Assembly (NCBI GenBank): GCA_020284085.1
Contig: JACEVL010000431.1
Span: 555,001-619,000, forward strand
Direction of reading: 5' to 3'
DNA from: Aporrectodea caliginosa
Taxonomy: Eukaryota > Annelida > Clitellata > Crassiclitellata > Lumbricidae
DNA length: 64,000 bases
Position 1 is the stretch's first letter. The number at the start of each line of letters is the position of its first letter. The notes below the pieces were generated by a model, which saw nothing but the letters and a program-made list of their open reading frames with translations, did no database searches and was not told where the DNA came from. The position numbers were made by a program, and so were the translations under genes. Below are positions 63,305-64,000 of this stretch, piece by piece.

Positions 63305-64000
63305 CTACGGACGGTCGGACGGACGGACGGACGGACGGACTGCCGGACGAAGAGAACGGATGAGCGCGGACGGACGAACGGTCGGACGGACGGACGGACG
63401 GACGGATGGACGCGGACGGACGGACGGACTGACGGACGGACGGACGGACGGACTGACGGACGGTAGGACGGTCGGACGAACGGACGGACGGACGGACTGA
63501 CTGACGGACGGACGGACGAACGGACGGACGGACGGACGGATGGACGCGGACGGACGGACGGACGGACGGACGGACGGACGGACGGACGACGGACGGACGG
63601 ACGGACGGACGGACGGACGGACGGACGGACGGACGGACGGACGGACGGACGAACGGACGGACGGACTGACGGACGGACGGACGGACGGACGGACGGACGG
63701 ACGGACGGACGGACGGACGGACGGACGGACGGACGGACGGACGGACGATGACGGACGGACGGACGGACGGACGGACGGACGGACGGACGGACGGACGGAC
63801 GGACGGACGACGGACGGACGGACGGACGGACGGACGGACGGACGGACGGACGGACGGACGGACGGACGGACGGACGGACGGACGGACGGACGACGGACGG
63901 ACGGACGGACGGACGGACGGACGGACGGACGGACGGACGGACGGACGGACGGACGGACGGACGGACGGATGGACGGACGGACGGACGGACGGACGGACGG
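63305..64000. repeat. (GGAC)n array running off the window
   Basis: About 700 bp of GGAC units with sparse GGAT, GACT, GACGC and single-base-deleted variants. It becomes purer toward the window end. It is open-ended, so the true length is unknown. Confidence 0.97.

Noticed and set aside
63272..63466. TDGRTDGR-repeat ORF
   Set aside because: It is a translation of the GGAC array, with no start context or termination independent of the repeat.

Overview
The window looks like repeat-rich intergenic and intronic DNA from a marine invertebrate. I favour a deuterostome, possibly an echinoderm or relative, but the species cannot be fixed from sequence alone. Reasons: spliced-gene signals, many LINE, LTR and DNA-transposon relics, abundant trinucleotide arrays, recurrent TAGGCCTA-type words, and a Ty3/gypsy element with integrase ahead of reverse transcriptase (the Gmr1-type order, described from deuterostomes). 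No prokaryotic operons, rRNA genes, intact tRNAs or CRISPR arrays are visible.

The only likely host gene is on the minus strand at 41010-43236. Exon 1 (42665-43236) encodes a secretory precursor with a signal peptide and three near-identical peptides ending FRGDL-Gly, each bounded by Lys-Arg. They are predicted to mature to FRGDL-amide neuropeptides. A phase-2 donor lies at the exon end. A plausible acceptor with a strong pyrimidine tract opens a short final exon at 41178. The predicted intron carries about 119 GAA repeats on the sense strand. I do not recognise this peptide family.

Layout: 0.6-6 kb holds SINE copies with TTC tails, a hAT element with perfect 8-bp target duplications, and a CpG-rich patch with an X-box. 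6.4-12.4 kb is a Gmr1-like gag-pol element (minus) with one 1792-codon ORF and an unusual primer-binding region. 12.5-16.6 kb holds MITEs and a deleted hAT transposon. 17-20 kb holds three LINE fragments. 20.1-28.1 kb is one near full-length CR1/jockey-like LINE, split between ORF1 and ORF2 by a very young 2.5-kb LTR element that lacks RNase H and integrase. 28-37 kb holds L2-like LINE pieces, tRNA-derived SINEs and unassigned DNA. 36.7-40 kb holds two foldback-type elements. 41-43.2 kb is the neuropeptide gene. 43.3-61.5 kb is a dense LINE graveyard with a Tc1/mariner element, a hAT element built of 175-bp tandem units, and an RTE-like LINE. 62-64 kb is simple sequence, ending in about 700 bp of GGAC repeats that runs off the window.

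The mobile elements explain much of the simple sequence. L2-like LINEs end in a GGCGCT-ATATAAA hairpin, and a second LINE clade ends in a CCTGAGG/CCTCGGG hairpin. Both are usually followed by (TAA)n or similar tracts, so many microsatellites here are expanded LINE tails. One SINE carries the same 3' end as the L2-like LINE, so it probably borrows that LINE's machinery.
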